A DNA stretch of 64,000 bases, taken from Pteria penguin. Taxonomy: Eukaryota; Mollusca; Bivalvia; Pterioida; Pteriidae. The notes below the pieces were generated by a model. That model saw only the letters and a program-made list of their open reading frames with translations. It ran no database searches and was not told the DNA's origin. The stretch lies in assembly GCA_035048485.1 (NCBI GenBank), contig CM068583.1, positions 46,567,790 to 46,631,789 of the forward strand, given 5' to 3'. Shown here in pieces: positions 62,060 to 64,000 of this stretch; position 1 is the stretch's first letter; each line of letters opens with the position of its first letter. The position numbers and the translations under genes are program-made.

Positions 62060-62212
62060 TTCTCTTTGTCCTTATGATTCTTTTTTGGTACCTTCTTTGT
62101 CCTTATGACTCCTTTTGGTCCATTATTTGCCCTTATGACCCCTTTTGGTCCCTTCTTTGTCCTTATGACCCCTTTTTGGTCTATTCCTTGCCCTTATGAT
62201 CCCTTTTCAAAG
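62060..62212. repeat. ~30-bp tandem repeat in LINE 3' region, five copies
   Basis: Units of TTCTTTGTCCTTATGACCCC TTTTGGTCCA, in slightly different lengths. Confidence 0.85.
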
Positions 62213-62568
62213 ACATCTACCATTTAACAAAACTGCATCTTTTTCCTTCAAGGGTCATATATGCATAGTTCATTCAAATCAATATGACCAAAAACAAGAG
62301 AAAAAAAAAAAAAAAAAAAAAAGAGAAAAGGTAATGGACAGATGGATTGACAATGGTAAAAACTGTCACTGGATTAGTATAAGAATCTCCAGTTATCCTT
62401 TTTTCTGTTCATTCTAATTTATACTTTAATTTGTCAGCATTTATACCCCTTTTTAAAAAAATTCTGTCTATGTCATTGTAACAAAGGAGATATGGGTGGG
62501 TGGGTAGGTAGATATGTAGGTATTTTGCTGACTTCTTTCATTGGTGTGCAATTAAAGCCAATACTCAC

Positions 62569-62740
62569 TGGATAACTAAATAAGATATTATAGTAAAATG
62601 GTAATTTTAACAGTGTTTCATCTAGTATTTTTCTAGGAAAAATTTCATTAATATTTGAAACTGGTGTGTTACCTTTCTCTATTATAAATTTTGAAGTATT
62701 TAAAGATATTTTCTTCACCATCATGTACTGAATCAGCATC
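62569..62740 (-). CDS. Internal exon of an unrecognised minus-strand gene
   Basis: Acceptor TTTGTTTTTGTTGCAG at 62741 and a consensus donor TATCCA/GTGAGTATT at 62568. One leading base is followed by 57 codons: MLIQYMMVKKISLNTSKFII, then KILDETLLKLPFYYNILFSY P. It ends in phase 0. It has good splice sites and a protein-like composition, but I do not recognise the family. It probably belongs with 60109-60350; that link rests on strand, distance and the absence of other genes. Confidence 0.45.
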
Positions 62741-62852
62741 CTGCAACAAAAACAAAAGAATATGAGTTCTGCTGGTCTAATATCTCTTAACTTTGTTCCT
62801 AGATTGATTGAAATGGAGCCTTTATAATAGATCAGGTCTCAGATTCAGGTCT

Positions 62853-62985
62853 CCCCTTGGCTTGGTGGTGTCTTGTCTTTCGGATAAGACAGCAAAAACC
62901 AAGGTTCCATGTCACACTAGATACAATATATTTTAAAGAACCAATAAAACCACTGCTTGATGTTTTTGCAATCATCTTAAAGTGA
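62853..62985 (+). mobile_element. Diverged SINE fragment
   Basis: GTCTTGTCTTTCGGATAAGA CAGCAAAAACCAAGG and CATGTCACACTAGATACAAT match the SINE middle. Both ends are lost. Confidence 0.7.
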
Positions 62986-63640
62986 CATAATTCGTTCTTG
63001 TCATATTAGTTATTATCTTGAAGACTACAAATTCCTTCACTTTTATCAAGGGATTCAGATAATTTGGTACATGTCATAACAATTTACAGCAAAACGTTAG
63101 CATCAATTGAAGTCATAAAATCCTGGCTGCACTCTATACAATAGAATAAAGATCAATAAGTATGGTCCTCAAAGGAGTCAGCAATAGAATTCATGTCCAA
63201 GAAAGCTATATATAGTCTAACCAATCAATTTTTACATCCATAGAGAAACACTGCATACACCACAATAAAAGAACTCTTCAGCCTGTGAAATCTTTTTTTT
63301 AGCAAGTTGCTTTGTTTGATACATCTAAGATAGTACATCTGTACACAATGTTTTTTTAAAGCACTTTATCATTTTCCCCAGTAATTCAATATATACACGT
63401 AGTATGTATTCAAAGATCAATATTAAGATAAGCTTGATTATATGAGGTTTTCAAATATCATGACTTAAAACCATCAGGTTTAGTAAAAACCTCAAAAACA
63501 CTAGTCACCAAAGAGATATCGAGGATTTTTACACAGATGTTTCTAAGTAAAATGTTTGACACACTAAACATATTAATTTATGAATATATTACTTCATATG
63601 TTATCATACAGACTGAAATTTATTTCACAACTTTTGGTTC
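62986..63640. other. No features seen
   Basis: AT-rich; probably an intron or upstream region of the minus-strand gene. Confidence 0.45.
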
Positions 63641-63644
63641 TGGT

Positions 63645-63905
63645 GATTGATTGATTGATTTCTTTTACGTCATTTCACAGTTATTTCACTTATTATACCT
63701 GATGTATTGTATATAAATTTATATCTTTGGCAGAGACTTATCAGAAGAAGTGAGGGATTTTTTTTTTTACATGCCACTCCTACTGTGACAGGTTTTCACT
63801 CTTTCATTTGAAAGAACGGACATCAGTGTACCCACGGCAGAAGTTGAATGCAGGACCTGTTGATCATAAGTCAAACACCTCATCCACTGAGCTGCAGAGG
63901 CTTTA
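63645..63905 (-). mobile_element. tRNA-derived SINE, near full length, minus strand
   Basis: The plus strand reads tail ATTGATTGATTGATTTCTTT TACGTCATTTCAC, core AAGTGAGGGA...TTTACATGCCACTCC, then the reversed tRNA head AAGTCAAACACCTCATCCAC TGAGCTG. Confidence 0.85.
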
Positions 63906-64000
63906 GCTTAAGTCAGCTAATAACACGTAGAAATGGTAAGCTGCACAGGCTTTAACTTAAGTCAGCTAATAACACGTAGAAATGGTAAGCTGCACAGGCT
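63900..64000. repeat. 49-bp tandem repeat running out of the window
   Basis: Two full units of GGCTTTAACTTAAGTCAGCT AATAACACGTAGAAATGGTA AGCTGCACA and the start of a third. The first unit begins inside the SINE 5' end (GAGCTGCAGAGGCTTT), so the duplication includes the SINE boundary. Confidence 0.85.

Larger units (their letters stand above)
61200..62330 (+). mobile_element. 5'-truncated non-LTR retrotransposon (LINE) remnant
   Basis: It starts just at the reverse-transcriptase catalytic motif (TDDATLHKSTYTLEDIESGL) and runs through NTKCMLIGSKLRLTIAK, DDKLLGIHIDNKLFLHI, KISLLWKIK. After stops come LGWLNVFETCDLIRRFLFKI LHN and LRYSGVDIWNWLPTHIQNS. That order is the RT C-terminal part of jockey/CR1-like LINEs. 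A ~30-bp tandem repeat and an A run (62299-62320) form the 3' end. Confidence 0.85.

Overview
The window is nuclear DNA of an intron-rich, AT-rich invertebrate, most likely a bivalve mollusc. The clues are a tRNA-derived SINE whose core carries the motif CCCTCACTGCTTCGGGTGG, several 'pearl'/HINE-like elements with tandem-repeat cores and short hairpin ends, many TGACCTTGA-rich repeats, and long TA/TG microsatellites. The species assignment is inference, since nothing could be searched. No bacterial genes, CRISPR arrays or rRNA were seen.

Three host genes can be supported. (1) On the minus strand, 2940-7932, five exons join in frame into a 486-residue major-facilitator protein of the monocarboxylate-transporter (SLC16) type. 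Its large first intron holds a TA microsatellite, a 40-bp minisatellite and a foldback element. (2) On the plus strand, 17016-45751, sixteen coding exons join in consistent phase into a 1230-residue TACC (transforming acidic coiled-coil) protein, complete from a well-placed ATG to the stop. It has an acidic middle with DPF...NSP ('SDP') repeats, an R-x-S-L-x-L-K-F-D-P segment like the Aurora-A/clathrin site of vertebrate TACC3, and a C-terminal TACC coiled coil. A 3'UTR probably runs to about 47.04 kb. (3) On the minus strand near the right edge, two exons (60109-60350 and 62569-62740) belong to a gene I do not recognise; the upstream part and at least one middle exon are missing.

The rest is mobile and repetitive DNA. 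Its centrepiece is a decayed DIRS-type tyrosine-recombinase retrotransposon (about 47.78-52.17 kb), with gag-like, RT, RNase H-like and recombinase remnants, inverted terminal repeats and an internal complementary region. There are three copies of a 0.85-1.27 kb element with 330-bp core units (14.7, 33.7 and 42.8 kb), a nest of such elements in TACC intron 10 (37.1-40.0 kb), and about ten SINE copies. One SINE has a perfect 12-bp target duplication; another is split by a 90-bp foldback element with its own 9-bp duplication. A 5'-truncated LINE lies at 61.2-62.3 kb and several minisatellites are present.

Layout: 0-2.8 kb minisatellites and a SINE; 2.9-7.9 kb transporter gene; 8-16.9 kb intergenic repeats and nested MITEs; 17-47 kb TACC with repeat-filled introns; 47.8-52.2 kb DIRS element; 52.2-60 kb CpG-rich patch, 47-bp minisatellite and mostly featureless AT-rich DNA; 60-64 kb partial minus-strand gene, LINE and SINE remnants. 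The three genes have no evident functional link.
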